Below are positions 24,596-33,641 of a stretch of 64,000 bases of DNA, in pieces. Made by a program: the position numbers and the translations under genes. This DNA is from Imperialibacter sp964351395 (GTDB lineage Bacteria > Bacteroidota > Bacteroidia > Cytophagales > Cyclobacteriaceae). A model generated the notes under the pieces. The model did not search any database. It was not told the DNA's origin and worked only from the letters and a program-made list of their open reading frames with translations. How positions within the stretch are numbered: the stretch's first letter is position 1; the number at the start of each line of letters is the position of its first letter. The stretch spans positions 1 through 64,000 of the forward strand of contig CAYGOF010000009.1 in assembly GCA_964351395.1 (NCBI GenBank), given 5' to 3'.

Positions 24596-25732
24596 ATGTC
24601 ATTAAGTTTTTGGGAAAGTGAGTCGTTTCAGAAATGGGACCATATTGTAGTGGGTGGTGGTATTGTAGGCCTTAGCACAGCTTTGAGTTTGCGTGAAAAG
24701 GCGCCTGATGCCGATATTCTTGTGCTGGAAAGAGGCTTGTTGCCTTCAGGTGCAAGCACCAAAAATGCAGGGTTTGCCTGTTTTGGTAGCCTTACCGAGT
24801 TGGTTGAAGACATCAAAGTGCTTGGCGAGGAAGGATGCCTTGCCCTTGTTAAAAGGAGGTGGGAAGGCTTGCAAAAACTTCGCCTGAGGGTGGGGGATGC
24901 TGGCCTTGGATTTGAGCAAAAAGGTGGTTATGAGGTCATTTCGGATAACGAGCTTTCCTACCTTCCAGAGCTGCCAAAGGTAAATAAGCTCCTGGCAAGA
25001 CTTTTTGGCATTGATGTATTTACGGTAGCACCTGAACTAGGCAAGCAATTTGGCTTCAATGGTGAATACGTGAAGTCGGTGGTTGCAAATCCGCTGGAAG
25101 GACAACTGCATACGGGACAAATGATGCGGAAACTTCTTCAAATAGCTGCGTCAAGAAAAATTCATGTGATCACGGGATGCGAGGTAAAGCAACATGAAGA
25201 AGCAGGTGGTCGGGTATTGGTTTCAGCCGTCTCGGCAGCAACCCAATCAGAAATTACCTTCCAGGCAAAAAAGGTGGCCTTTTGCACCAATGCCTTTGCT
25301 GCAAATTATTTCCCGGAGCTGGAGATTAGCCCCGGTAGAGGGCTTGTGCTCGTTACTGAGCCATTGGCAAGTGTGCCGTTTGAAGGCGTGTTTCACATGC
25401 AGCAAGGCTATTACTATTTCCGAAACATAGGTGATAGGATCTTGCTCGGTGGAGGAAGAAATATAGATTTTAAGGGGGAAACGACCACCCAATTTGGCAC
25501 CAATGAAAAGATTCTTGCCGAACTAAAACGGTTGTTGCAGGAAGTAATTGCGCCTGGTGTGCCTACGAAGCTAGAACAACACTGGTCAGGTATCATGGCA
25601 TTCGGAAAAACGAAAGAGCCGATTGTCAAAAGGGTGTCGGACCATGTAGTGATAGGTGCCCGGCTTGGTGGGATGGGTGTGGCTATTGGCACACTGGTTG
25701 GAGAAGAATTGGCGACCCTTTTAGAAGAATAA
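24596..25732 (+). CDS. FAD-dependent oxidoreductase (DAO family)
   Basis: A 378-residue cytoplasmic flavoprotein. The dinucleotide-binding motif VVGGGIVGLSTALSLRE lies at about 18-34, the second adenosine-contacting segment LVLERGLLPSGASTKNAGFA at about 42-61, and the C-terminal FAD motif IGARLGGMGVAIGTLVGEELA near 352-372. This is the D-amino-acid-oxidase/glycine-oxidase fold. Its substrate is likely an amine or amino acid but cannot be named. The gene stands alone, divergent from the Mpo1-like gene and 128 nt before nhaC. Confidence 0.85.
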   Translation: MSLSFWESESFQKWDHIVVGGGIVGLSTALSLREKAPDADILVLERGLLPSGASTKNAGFACFGSLTELVEDIKVLGEEGCLALVKRRWEGLQKLRLRVGDAGLGFEQKGGYEVISDNELSYLPELPKVNKLLARLFGIDVFTVAPELGKQFGFNGEYVKSVVANPLEGQLHTGQMMRKLLQIAASRKIHVITGCEVKQHEEAGGRVLVSAVSAATQSEITFQAKKVAFCTNAFAANYFPELEISPGRGLVLVTEPLASVPFEGVFHMQQGYYYFRNIGDRILLGGGRNIDFKGETTTQFGTNEKILAELKRLLQEVIAPGVPTKLEQHWSGIMAFGKTKEPIVKRVSDHVVIGARLGGMGVAIGTLVGEELATLLEE

Positions 25733-25860
25733 GGTTTCCTTCTATTGACAATATGATCAAAACATTCTAATCAAAACATTTAATACACGGTGAAAAGCAA
25801 GTCACCTTTTTGAATTTTTGCTATCTTCAAAGCTCATTTAAATCGCTATAATCCGTTTTT

Positions 25861-27315
25861 ATGCAAAAAACGAAAGAGCCAACGCTTTGGCACGCATTCA
25901 TCCCCATCATTTTTCTTATTGTTCTTCTTTCTGTCAATGTGGTCATTTTTGGCGACGCATCCCTCGACGGCTCAAATCAGATCGTACTTATCCTGGCTGG
26001 TGCAGTAGCAGCCCTGGTGGCGGCCAATCTTGGTGTGTCATGGGATGATATGCTCGATGGAGTAGTCAAAAGCATTAGCTCCGCCATGTCGTCGATGTTG
26101 ATCCTGCTGCTCATCGGGGCGCTTGCCGGAACCTGGCTATTGAGTGGCATAGTACCCGCGATGATCTATTATGGACTTCAAATACTTAATCCAACCATTT
26201 TCTTATTTGCCGCTTGTATTGTAAGTGCGATTGTCTCACTAGCAACTGGAAGCTCCTGGTCTACCATTGCTACCCTGGGGGTTGCTTTGCTAGGGATTGG
26301 GCAAGCGCTTGGGATCTATGAAGGCCTGGTAGCGGGTGCAATTATTTCAGGAGCTTATTTTGGCGATAAGATGTCTCCATTATCGGATACGACCAATCTT
26401 GCCCCAGCCATGGCAGGCACCGATTTGTTTACGCACATAAGGTACATGGTGTATACTACAGTGCCTTCGCTGGTCATAACCTTGATTATTTATCTGGCTA
26501 TTGGCTTTTTTTCTTCGTCAGATGGTAGCGTGAACGATATTGAGCCGATCTTACTCGCAATCACAAGTAAGTTCAATATCAATGGCTGGTTATTTATAGT
26601 GCCAGCGGCGGTCATATTTATGATCGTGAGAAAAGTATCTGCGATCCCAGCCTTGCTGGCAGGCACCTTGTTAGGTGCTGTGTTTGCTTTTGCTTTCCAG
26701 CCAAATATTATACTTGAGGTGGCAGCGACTGAAGGCCCGGTATGGAGGCAGATGTATGTCGGGGTAATGAAGGCGCTCTATACAGATATCAGTGTGGTAA
26801 CCGACAATGCCATGGTCAACGATTTGCTTTCAACTGGTGGAATGTCTGGTATGTTGAACACCATTTGGCTGATCATATGTGCCATGGTTTTTGGCGGCAT
26901 TATGGAAGCAGCAGGGCTTTTGAAGAAAATTGCTGAAGAAATCATCAAGAGAGTACATTCCACCTGGTCACTCATTACTTCTACGGCAGCTACCTGTATA
27001 TTCTTTAACGTTACCGCCTCAGATCAGTACCTGGCGATTGTAGTCCCCGGCCGTATGTACGCCGATATCTACAGGAAACGAGGGCTTATGCCCGAAAACC
27101 TTAGCAGAACGCTGGAGGATAGCGGAACGGTGACCTCGGTGCTAGTACCTTGGAACACTTGTGGTGCTACCCAGGCCTCAGTGTTGGGCGTTAGTACTTT
27201 TATTTATGCGCCCTTTTGCTTTTTTAATATCATTAGTCCACTCATGACAGTGGCATTTGCCATATTCAATATAAAGATCAGACGATTTAAGGAGCAGAAG
27301 GAGGCGGTAGCTTGA
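25861..27315 (+). CDS. nhaC: NhaC-family Na+/H+ antiporter
   Basis: A 484-residue integral membrane protein with about 12 hydrophobic helices. The family landmarks are ATGSSWSTIATLGVALLGIG (about 127-146), GAYFGDKMSPLSDTTNLAPA (about 164-183) and SDQYLAIVVPGRMY (about 386-399). It exchanges sodium for protons across the inner membrane; relatives may also carry malate/lactate. Its TGA overlaps the ATG of the exonuclease gene by one base (TGATG), so the two are translated from the same message. The pairing with a nuclease is probably only an operon arrangement. Confidence 0.9.
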   Translation: MQKTKEPTLWHAFIPIIFLIVLLSVNVVIFGDASLDGSNQIVLILAGAVAALVAANLGVSWDDMLDGVVKSISSAMSSMLILLLIGALAGTWLLSGIVPAMIYYGLQILNPTIFLFAACIVSAIVSLATGSSWSTIATLGVALLGIGQALGIYEGLVAGAIISGAYFGDKMSPLSDTTNLAPAMAGTDLFTHIRYMVYTTVPSLVITLIIYLAIGFFSSSDGSVNDIEPILLAITSKFNINGWLFIVPAAVIFMIVRKVSAIPALLAGTLLGAVFAFAFQPNIILEVAATEGPVWRQMYVGVMKALYTDISVVTDNAMVNDLLSTGGMSGMLNTIWLIICAMVFGGIMEAAGLLKKIAEEIIKRVHSTWSLITSTAATCIFFNVTASDQYLAIVVPGRMYADIYRKRGLMPENLSRTLEDSGTVTSVLVPWNTCGATQASVLGVSTFIYAPFCFFNIISPLMTVAFAIFNIKIRRFKEQKEAVA

Positions 27316-27905
27316 TGACTTTTCAAAAAAAAATTGCTAAAGACGAAATATTACAGCTTCCAGAATTTCGGTTTGAAGGAAAGATACATGTGATTTCCAC
27401 AGAAGCGGATATTAAAGACGCTACATCAGTCCTGGCCAGAGAAAAAGTGCTGGGCTTTGACACAGAAACGAAGCCGGCTTTTAAAAAAGGTCAGTATTTT
27501 CCCACGGCTCTGGTGCAATTTGCCACTCAGGAAGAAGCTTTTCTTTTCCGGATCAACCTGGTAGGGCCCCACTATCGAATATATGACCTGATGGAAGATG
27601 CTTCGATCCAAAAAATTGGAGTGGCCCTCAGAGATGATTTGGTAGATCTCAACAAAATCAGAAAGTTTGAACCAGATGCTTTTATCGACCTTAACGAGGT
27701 AGTTAAAGACCTGGAGTTTGAAAACATGGGGGCCCGAAACCTTACTGCTATGATTTTGGGCAAAAGAATCAACAAAGCGCAACAAACTTCTAATTGGGAA
27801 AATGTAGAATTAACCAAAGCCCAACTGAACTATGCTGCCACCGATGCATGGGTTTGCAGAGAGATTTATCAAGTGCTTACTGAAAAGGGCTATATCTATC
27901 CATAG
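27315..27905 (+). CDS. DEDDy 3'-5' exonuclease (RNase D-like)
   Basis: A 196-residue single-domain exonuclease. The four motifs are seen: GFDTETK (Asp49, Glu51), VALRDDLVDL (Asp107 or Asp108) and YAATDAWV (Tyr173, Asp177), which makes it the DEDDy class of RNase D and the WRN exonuclease. It lacks the HRDC domain of full RNase D, so a stand-alone RNA or DNA 3' trimming enzyme is likely. Start chosen as ATG 27315, sharing its first base region with the nhaC stop; a TTG three bases earlier is less likely. Confidence 0.9.
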   Translation: MTFQKKIAKDEILQLPEFRFEGKIHVISTEADIKDATSVLAREKVLGFDTETKPAFKKGQYFPTALVQFATQEEAFLFRINLVGPHYRIYDLMEDASIQKIGVALRDDLVDLNKIRKFEPDAFIDLNEVVKDLEFENMGARNLTAMILGKRINKAQQTSNWENVELTKAQLNYAATDAWVCREIYQVLTEKGYIYP

Positions 27906-27911
27906 CATTCT

Positions 27912-28517
27912 TTAGGCAGATGTAATTACCTGAATCTTAGGTATACCAACCAACGACAACTTCTCGGCCAATGATTCACCAAGTCCTGGTTGGATTGCAC
28001 CTTTTACCGTACACGCTTCGTTGAACGATTGATCAGTAATGGCTACATCAAACTCCTTTAAAAGCCTCATAACATCACTTGTTTTGTCGTAGGGGAATTC
28101 GATAATGACCTGATCGGTGATGGCTATCTCAATAGATTGAGCCACCTCAAGCGCTTCACGTGCTGCTGTTTTATAGGCATTGATCAACCCAGGAACACCC
28201 AACTTGGTCCCACCAAAATACCTGACCACCACTACCAGCGTATTGGTAAGGTTTTTCGATCGGATCTGTCCCAAAATGGGGTCTCCAGCACTATGGTTCG
28301 GTTCACCATCATCATTGGCTCGGTATTTCTCACTTTGCGCGCCGATGATATAGGCGTAACAAAAATGCCTGGCATCGTAGTATTGTTTCCTCAGCTCTTC
28401 GAGTCTGTTTTTTACTTCCTCCTCGTCATCTACAGGGTAGGCGAAAGCAAGGAATTTGCTTCCTTTTTCTTTGAAAAAACCCTCAGAGGGAGCCGCAAGC
28501 GAAAAATAGGAAGGCAC
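27912..28517 (-). CDS. YigZ/IMPACT family protein
   Basis: A 201-residue protein with the UPF0029/IMPACT domain in the first 120 residues: KGSKFLAFAYPV (18-29), DARHFCYAYIIG (48-59), NDDGEPNHSAGDPILGQI (68-85) and VVVRYFGGTKLGVPGLINAY (96-115), followed by the small C-terminal ferredoxin-like DUF1949 domain. The bacterial function is not settled; the eukaryotic IMPACT relative regulates GCN2. It starts 3 nt after the stop of the TPR gene on the same strand, so it is co-transcribed with it. Confidence 0.9.
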   Translation of the reverse strand: MPSYFSLAAPSEGFFKEKGSKFLAFAYPVDDEEEVKNRLEELRKQYYDARHFCYAYIIGAQSEKYRANDDGEPNHSAGDPILGQIRSKNLTNTLVVVVRYFGGTKLGVPGLINAYKTAAREALEVAQSIEIAITDQVIIEFPYDKTSDVMRLLKEFDVAITDQSFNEACTVKGAIQPGLGESLAEKLSLVGIPKIQVITSA

Positions 28518-28520
28518 GGA

Positions 28521-29657
28521 CTAATTTTTTAAATAGCGTTTAGCTTCTTTCTCTACATCTTCTGTAGTGGACCATTTAATGGCGAGATTGAAATGTTCGT
28601 CGGCGATTCCCTTCTGCCCTTCATTCAGGAATATTTTACCCAAACCAAGGTGAGCCAGACTTTTATAGTATTCTCCTTTGTACTCGAAAGGGGCCGATTC
28701 TTTTAATGCCTTTTGATATTCTTGTTTTGCTTGCAGTGGATCACCATTCTTTTTTTCTTCGACTATACCTTGAAACAAGTGACCAGACATTGAGTAGTAA
28801 TCGTCATTGCTCGAAATGAGCTCAACAATCAATGGGCTTGCTTCCTTATAGCGGCTATTCATCACTAGCGCTTCAGCAAGCTTTGTTTGAAAAAACTGGT
28901 TTTTCGGGTAGTCTTTATTGAGCCTTCGAAGGTATTTTAGTGCATTTTCCGGGTCGTTTTCATACCTCAAATAAATATAGGAAGTGTACAAGTTCGCTTC
29001 AACTTTGGTGAGCACGCCCTGCCTGCAAGCCTGGTCCAGTTGTTTCAATCCTAACTCCCGGTCGCCGCTTTTGAAGAACCACAAAAATGGTTTGTAAACC
29101 GGATGCCGTTCGGGATAGGTTTCCCTGAAGTAGTTGTAGAGGCCAACTGTAAAAAGAAACTCTGGGTTTTCTTCAGTCAGGTCAAAACCTTTTTTGATCA
29201 AATCGTAGGTTTGTTTGGCCTCGCTCATGGCTTTCATGTAGCTTCCTTCATCTGCAAAGTACTCAGCTAAAAGGCCTCTTGCCGACATGTTGAAAAATAT
29301 CCCTTCCTGGTTTGATGGATCCTTTTCCAGGATGGATTCGGACTTTTCAATCACCGCTCTCAGTTTCTCTATATGCCTGCTATAGCCATCGGAATAAATA
29401 TTGAAGGGCATTTCCTGCCAGGAAATGAAAAAAGCATCAATCATATCTATGGCTGGGTGCCCTGGCAGTGCAATTTTCACCTCCTCATAGAGTACCCTGG
29501 CCTCATCGAATTCCATGTTGTAAATTCGATCTACACATTGTTGAACCAGCTTAGTTTTACTCTTGCTATCAAAAAGAGGCAGCCTTTCCTGTGATATTGC
29601 CCCATGTGGCAACAAGAAAAACGACAGGATAAAATAGAGCCCAATGGTTGGTTTCAT
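28521..29657 (-). CDS. Exported tetratricopeptide-repeat protein
   Basis: A 378-residue protein with a signal peptide (MKPTIGLYFILSFFLLPHGAIS before Q23). Almost the whole mature part is helical repeats, including YNMEFDEARVLYEEV (about 46-60), NDPENALKYLRRLNKDYP and NSRYKEASPLIVELI in the second half, and a final HLGLGKIFLNEGQKGIADEHFNLAIKW. It has no catalytic domain. Its job would be protein-protein contact in the periplasm. It leads a two-gene unit with yigZ. No specific family was recognised. Confidence 0.7.
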   Translation of the reverse strand: MKPTIGLYFILSFFLLPHGAISQERLPLFDSKSKTKLVQQCVDRIYNMEFDEARVLYEEVKIALPGHPAIDMIDAFFISWQEMPFNIYSDGYSRHIEKLRAVIEKSESILEKDPSNQEGIFFNMSARGLLAEYFADEGSYMKAMSEAKQTYDLIKKGFDLTEENPEFLFTVGLYNYFRETYPERHPVYKPFLWFFKSGDRELGLKQLDQACRQGVLTKVEANLYTSYIYLRYENDPENALKYLRRLNKDYPKNQFFQTKLAEALVMNSRYKEASPLIVELISSNDDYYSMSGHLFQGIVEEKKNGDPLQAKQEYQKALKESAPFEYKGEYYKSLAHLGLGKIFLNEGQKGIADEHFNLAIKWSTTEDVEKEAKRYLKN

Positions 29658-29683
29658 AAATAAAGCAAAGCCTCATTAAGGTG

Positions 29684-29691
29684 CAAAACTA
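29684..29691 (-). promoter_or_regulatory. Putative -7 box of the TPR-yigZ unit
   Basis: CAAAACTA on the plus strand reads TAGTTTTG on the minus strand, matching TAnnTTTG, 26 nt upstream of the TPR start. No clear -33 element is visible. Confidence 0.35.
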
Positions 29692-29733
29692 AACACTAAA
29701 CGTTGAACTCTAAATGTATTGTGACCTGAACCT

Positions 29734-29741
29734 TATTTTTG
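29734..29741 (+). promoter_or_regulatory. Putative -7 box of the FemAB-like gene
   Basis: TATTTTTG matches TAnnTTTG and lies 55 nt upstream of the ATG at 29797. The -33 region has no well-placed TTG. It is back-to-back with the minus-strand box at 29684, so the 140-nt gap may hold two divergent promoters. Confidence 0.4.
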
Positions 29742-29796
29742 TTTAGTATTGCCCTCAGCAGGATAGGAAAAGAAAGGCAGGTACTAGCCATTGCAT

Positions 29797-30720
29797 ATGG
29801 AAGTTGTTGTTTATAAAGACGGGAAAGGACTGGAAGAACGGCAATGGAGTTTTACTCCTTTGCTCTTTCACTCATTGGCCTTTGTAGAAAATCAGTTTCC
29901 TGAGGGAGGGTTTGTAACGTTTACTTTAGAAGCGAACGGCCAAATTCATGCTATCATCCATTTCTATGTCACGAAGGAGTTGTGGAGTAATTTGCCCCGA
30001 AGTCCATTTGGTGGTGTGTCGGTTGGTGATGCTGTCGGTAAAAATGAGCTTCAATTGCTAGTCTCTGCCATTTTTTTGGAGTCAAACGGAGTAGCTCTTG
30101 AATTTACATTGCCTTTCGTCAACTATCCGCAAACACTTAGCGCTTGTTTCAGGGATTTACTTCAGGAACAAGGGCTTGTCGCTCGTTACAACGATATTCA
30201 ACACTTCGTAGCACTGGACGCCAGTTCGCTAGGATCAAAAATGCATAAGAGCCAGGTTCGACGACTTGAGAAGTGCGAAAAAGCTAGCTATGTATTTGCA
30301 GAGGAACCGATTCAGGAAATGCCAGCTATCTTCGCTTTTATTGAGTTGTGCAGGCTCGAACAAGGTATTCCGCTGAATATCACACTGGCACATATCAACA
30401 AGTCAGTTGAGAACTTGCCTGGGGTGTACCGGCTGTTTAGCGTCAGAGACAAAGGAGAATTGATTGCAGCTTGTATCACTACTCACGTTTCAGACGAGGT
30501 GCTCTATTATTTTCTGCCTGCAACTGCAAAAGCCTATAGCAGCAGCAGTCCAATGGTGATGCTGCTGGCAGGGCTTTATCAATGGGCCTATGCAAAAAAC
30601 TACAAGTTGTTGGATTTAGGAAGAACATCGATCGCTGGAGTGCCACAAAAAGGGCTTTGCACCTTCAAGGAAAGAATGGGAGGGCAGCAAGGTTCATTAG
30701 CTTACTATGTTCGACCTTAA
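29797..30720 (+). CDS. FemAB-like/BioF2-type GNAT acyltransferase
   Basis: A 307-residue protein of double-GNAT type. The core part has LGSKMHKSQVRRLEKCEKA (about 147-165), and GELIAACITTHVSDEVLYYFLPAT (about 226-249) followed by SSSPMVMLLAGLYQWAYAKNYKLLDLG (about 254-280). This fits the FemAB-like acyltransferases that add amino-acyl or acyl groups to glycans or peptidoglycan precursors. Start set at ATG 29797, two codons after a TTG. It faces the sulfotransferase/glycosyltransferase genes and its end overlaps the glycosyltransferase end by 24 nt. Together with those genes it suggests decoration of a surface glycan. Confidence 0.7.
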   Translation: MEVVVYKDGKGLEERQWSFTPLLFHSLAFVENQFPEGGFVTFTLEANGQIHAIIHFYVTKELWSNLPRSPFGGVSVGDAVGKNELQLLVSAIFLESNGVALEFTLPFVNYPQTLSACFRDLLQEQGLVARYNDIQHFVALDASSLGSKMHKSQVRRLEKCEKASYVFAEEPIQEMPAIFAFIELCRLEQGIPLNITLAHINKSVENLPGVYRLFSVRDKGELIAACITTHVSDEVLYYFLPATAKAYSSSSPMVMLLAGLYQWAYAKNYKLLDLGRTSIAGVPQKGLCTFKERMGGQQGSLAYYVRP

Positions 30721-31926
30721 TTTTCCGCTGGCAGCTGCCATGTAAACGCTTTCTAATTGTTGAATGATTACTTTTCTTGAGAAGTGATCAAGAAAGTGCT
30801 GTCGAATTGCATCGGAAGAGTACTGTTTGCTCCCTTCAATCATCGCTTTCATAGCTTCTGCCAACATAGCAGCATTGCCAGGCTCTACAATCACCCCTGC
30901 CTGCGTGGCCACTATTTCTTCTGAACCACCGCAGCGAGTAGCAATAATCGGCTTTCCCATGGCCATCGCTTCCAAAAGAACGAGCGGGTGATTTTCGTGA
31001 AGGCTGGGTAGAACAAAAGCATCGCATGTTTGAAGTGTTGCTTTTACTTCCTCCCGGCTCAGCCTACCCAGCCAACTTACCTCAGCTTTAATGTCCAGCT
31101 TTTCGGCCAATTGCTGAAGGTTTTCCATTAGAGGTCCGTCGCCTCCCATCGTTAGCCGGAAGAGCTGACCCGATTTTTTAAGCCCGGCAGCGGCTTCGAG
31201 TAGGTACTTAACGCCTTTTTGGTCTTCCATTCTGCCAATAAAGGCAAAATGCCTGATCGTTGAATGGGGTTTGTGTAGCTGAGAAGGGGAGAAGAAAAGT
31301 TCATCGGTCAGGTTGTTAATCACCACCAAATTTGGAACTCCTTTTTGCTCCATCGTCTTTCTTAGCGTTTGCGAAACAGCAATGTTTTTGCATGAATGGT
31401 GGTAAGCCTCCTTAATGACCGGGTGTAGCTTCCCATGATCGTCAAATGTCTTGAACGGGAAAGGGCTCATGTGTTCCGTTATGACAAAGGGAATGCCATG
31501 CTTTTGCGACAGGGCCATTGCTACATAGCCGCCCGGATAGGCGGTGTGAGCATGCAGGACATCTGGTGCCCCAAATTTTGCAGTGAAACGCTTCAGGTTT
31601 TGTTCGTTGGCCTGGATAATGCCTTTTATATTGCCTTTCAGGATGGATCGGGACCAGGTGAATGCCGGGCTAAAATACTGTACACAGTTCTCAAAAAATT
31701 GGGCATCATTTGCTTGTAGTTTCCTGCCATGATAGACCCTTGCCATCAGCTGATGGATCTCTCTTTTTTCCAGTAATAGACTATTCAAATGAGATCCCCA
31801 GGTTGAAATGCCAATGTTGTTTGTTGAATGTAAGCTAGCAAGTGCCAAGGCTTGCTCTTTCACAAATATACCGGTATATGGGGCATCTTTGCTTGGGTAC
31901 CAGGAAGGGACAACAAAGATATTCAT
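30697..31926 (-). CDS. Glycosyltransferase family 4
   Basis: A 409-residue GT-B enzyme. The N-terminus FVVPSWYPSKDAPYTGIFVKEQALAL is the WbaZ/PimA-like start; LHAHTAYPGGYVAMAL is at about 123-138; the C-domain has FIGRMEDQKGVKYLLEAAAGL (about 226-246), LTMGGDGPL (about 255-263), and VLPSLHENHPLVLLEAMAMGKPIIATRCGGSEE (about 306-338), containing the E-x7-E motif. It adds a hexose to a lipid-linked or surface glycan. It overlaps the upstream sulfotransferase by 4 nt (ATGA), so the two are co-translated. The tail overlaps the FemAB-like gene by 24 nt on the other strand. Confidence 0.9.
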   Translation of the reverse strand: MNIFVVPSWYPSKDAPYTGIFVKEQALALASLHSTNNIGISTWGSHLNSLLLEKREIHQLMARVYHGRKLQANDAQFFENCVQYFSPAFTWSRSILKGNIKGIIQANEQNLKRFTAKFGAPDVLHAHTAYPGGYVAMALSQKHGIPFVITEHMSPFPFKTFDDHGKLHPVIKEAYHHSCKNIAVSQTLRKTMEQKGVPNLVVINNLTDELFFSPSQLHKPHSTIRHFAFIGRMEDQKGVKYLLEAAAGLKKSGQLFRLTMGGDGPLMENLQQLAEKLDIKAEVSWLGRLSREEVKATLQTCDAFVLPSLHENHPLVLLEAMAMGKPIIATRCGGSEEIVATQAGVIVEPGNAAMLAEAMKAMIEGSKQYSSDAIRQHFLDHFSRKVIIQQLESVYMAAASGKLRSNIVS

Positions 31927-32528
31927 TGCTTGGTGTTGTTATATTTTCTTCTTTCAAGGTAGTTGGTAATTCTGTTGACCACCCTATTTCTGTAATCCTT
32001 ATGGTGTGGAAATTCCACACCAGGCTTTCCTGTTTGGAGAAAATCACACAGCTTTTCCCATGGATTCAACTCTTCCTCCAGATTGAAGGTGAGAATATCC
32101 TTACGGTCTTTAAAATAATCCTTTACGTCGCGGTGGAAACGGTCGTACGTGTCGGTAAATAGTTTTTCATCGAAATCATTCGTGCCAAAAAGTGCTTGAT
32201 TGAAGGTTTTTGCAGGCGCCTGGTGGAAAGCCCATGCTTTACTTTTATGCCTGAACATCCATTCGCAGCTTCGTAGCCAGGCTGCCCGCTCACGGGTAGA
32301 AAGTATAAAGAGAGAGCCAGGAAATTCTTTATCGATTTTTGGATACAGCAGAGACAATGGTGTGTCAGAAAATGCTTGGTATTTTGTAGTTATCGGGTGA
32401 TGTAAATCCTGCCATAACTCTTTTGGGAAATGAAGGCTTTTAATCCCCAAATACTGAAAGGCAAGATGGATGGACGTGGTGCCAGTTCTTGGAAGCCCAA
32501 TACAAAAAATTTTACGTTCCTTATTCAT
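31923..32528 (-). CDS. Sulfotransferase (Sulfotransfer_4-like P-loop)
   Basis: A 201-residue protein whose N-terminus IFCIGLPRTGTTSIHLAFQYLGI is a 5'-phosphosulfate-binding loop, followed by AFSDTPLSLLYPKIDKEFPGSLFILSTRERAAWLRSC (about 52-88), where the second PAPS-contacting segment lies. It should transfer sulfate from PAPS to a hydroxyl of a glycan or lipid. It is short for the family, but both PAPS-binding segments are present. It is overlapped by the GT4 gene and lies 154 nt after another, different sulfotransferase. Confidence 0.75.
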   Translation of the reverse strand: MNKERKIFCIGLPRTGTTSIHLAFQYLGIKSLHFPKELWQDLHHPITTKYQAFSDTPLSLLYPKIDKEFPGSLFILSTRERAAWLRSCEWMFRHKSKAWAFHQAPAKTFNQALFGTNDFDEKLFTDTYDRFHRDVKDYFKDRKDILTFNLEEELNPWEKLCDFLQTGKPGVEFPHHKDYRNRVVNRITNYLERRKYNNTKQ

Positions 32529-32682
32529 CTGATATTTTTTGTCGTGCTACTTACCTTTTTCCGAGTGAAGACTGTTTCCAAAATCGATCATTGTTGGCTG
32601 AAGAACGGGCCGATATACTTGGTTGAAGTAACGCAATGGGGTAATATACAGACATCAAAAGCTTTTGTAAAGTGGCAGGCAT

Positions 32683-33558
32683 CTATTGTAAGTCATTCCT
32701 GATAGCTACATAAGCTTTCAAATCTTCCAGCTCTTTTGTGTAGCCAAAGGCTTCGATATCGGCTGCATAAACCTTGGCAGCCTTTTCCAATGAGCCCTGA
32801 TCATAGAAATCCCGGTAATCGTAGGCAGGGCTGGTATTTAATTGCTTGAACGAAGTTTTATCAAGCCCTAAAAATTCTCCTATTTGATCGTTTCCATCCT
32901 CCAACTTAAAAATTTTCAAACCTTCGATCTTTAAGTAGTTCAGCACTGCTGTCTGCGGTTTGATATGATCCAACAGAAACGGGGCTGGGATAAGAGACAC
33001 ACATTCAACGAACTGTGAAAAGGTGAAGCTTTTTCTGAAAATACCAAATAGATAACAGCCGTAGACATAGTGAAATGAATCTCCTTCAAAGTAGCTATTG
33101 AGGTAGGCAGATACAAGCCTGGCAAAAGGGTTGCGCACCACTGTGAAATAGCTGAAATTTTCTTTATCAAGGCCAGGCTTTTGCTGGTAGTAGTGGTAAG
33201 CGGCCCACTCTACAGCGTCTAACGACTGCTTGTAGCTGGCCGTCTCAGAAAACAACGCCGACACAAGTGAGGAGCTGCCGGATTTATGTATGCGCACATA
33301 GGCAACCCCTTTGTGCTCGTTGGGGATAATGGTGGGCTTGCAGAAAATGCAGGATTTAAGCACAGAAATGTTTTGAGCTATCGAGAAAAGGAAGGGTATT
33401 TTGTTGATCAACCGTTTCTTTGTCTTGATAGGGTAGCGTTTTTGAAGCTGCTTAACTTCTTCTGCTGACAAACCAGGCACATCACCCTCCCACCTTTTGT
33501 CAAAGTCGATGGTGGTCAGGGTAAATGGAATCTTAAAGAGAAAACGAAAAAACCTCAT
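32683..33558 (-). CDS. Sulfotransferase (Sulfotransfer_2 family)
   Basis: A 291-residue protein of the carbohydrate sulfotransferase type. The PAPS 5'-loop is GVAYVRIHKSGSSSLVSALF (about 84-103) and the 3'-phosphate motif is FTVVRNPFARLVSAYLNSYF (about 138-157). No transmembrane anchor is seen, only a short hydrophobic N-terminus. Animal relatives are heparan and chondroitin sulfotransferases; bacterial ones are found in capsule and exopolysaccharide loci. It is the first of three minus-strand genes (with a second sulfotransferase and a GT4), with its own possible promoter. Two unrelated sulfotransferases side by side suggest a glycan sulfated at two positions. Confidence 0.8.
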   Translation of the reverse strand: MRFFRFLFKIPFTLTTIDFDKRWEGDVPGLSAEEVKQLQKRYPIKTKKRLINKIPFLFSIAQNISVLKSCIFCKPTIIPNEHKGVAYVRIHKSGSSSLVSALFSETASYKQSLDAVEWAAYHYYQQKPGLDKENFSYFTVVRNPFARLVSAYLNSYFEGDSFHYVYGCYLFGIFRKSFTFSQFVECVSLIPAPFLLDHIKPQTAVLNYLKIEGLKIFKLEDGNDQIGEFLGLDKTSFKQLNTSPAYDYRDFYDQGSLEKAAKVYAADIEAFGYTKELEDLKAYVAIRNDLQ

Positions 33559-33588
33559 GCTTATCTAATGCCGGAAAGAACAATCGAT

Positions 33589-33596
33589 CAAAATTA
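33589..33596 (-). promoter_or_regulatory. Putative -7 box of the sulfotransferase unit
   Basis: CAAAATTA reads TAATTTTG on the minus strand and matches TAnnTTTG, 30 nt upstream of the Sulfotransfer_2 start, in the gap between divergent genes. The -33 element is unclear. Confidence 0.35.
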
Positions 33597-33641
33597 TCAA
33601 ACATTGTCTTCTAAAGGTGCTAATTTCGATAGTATAATGTA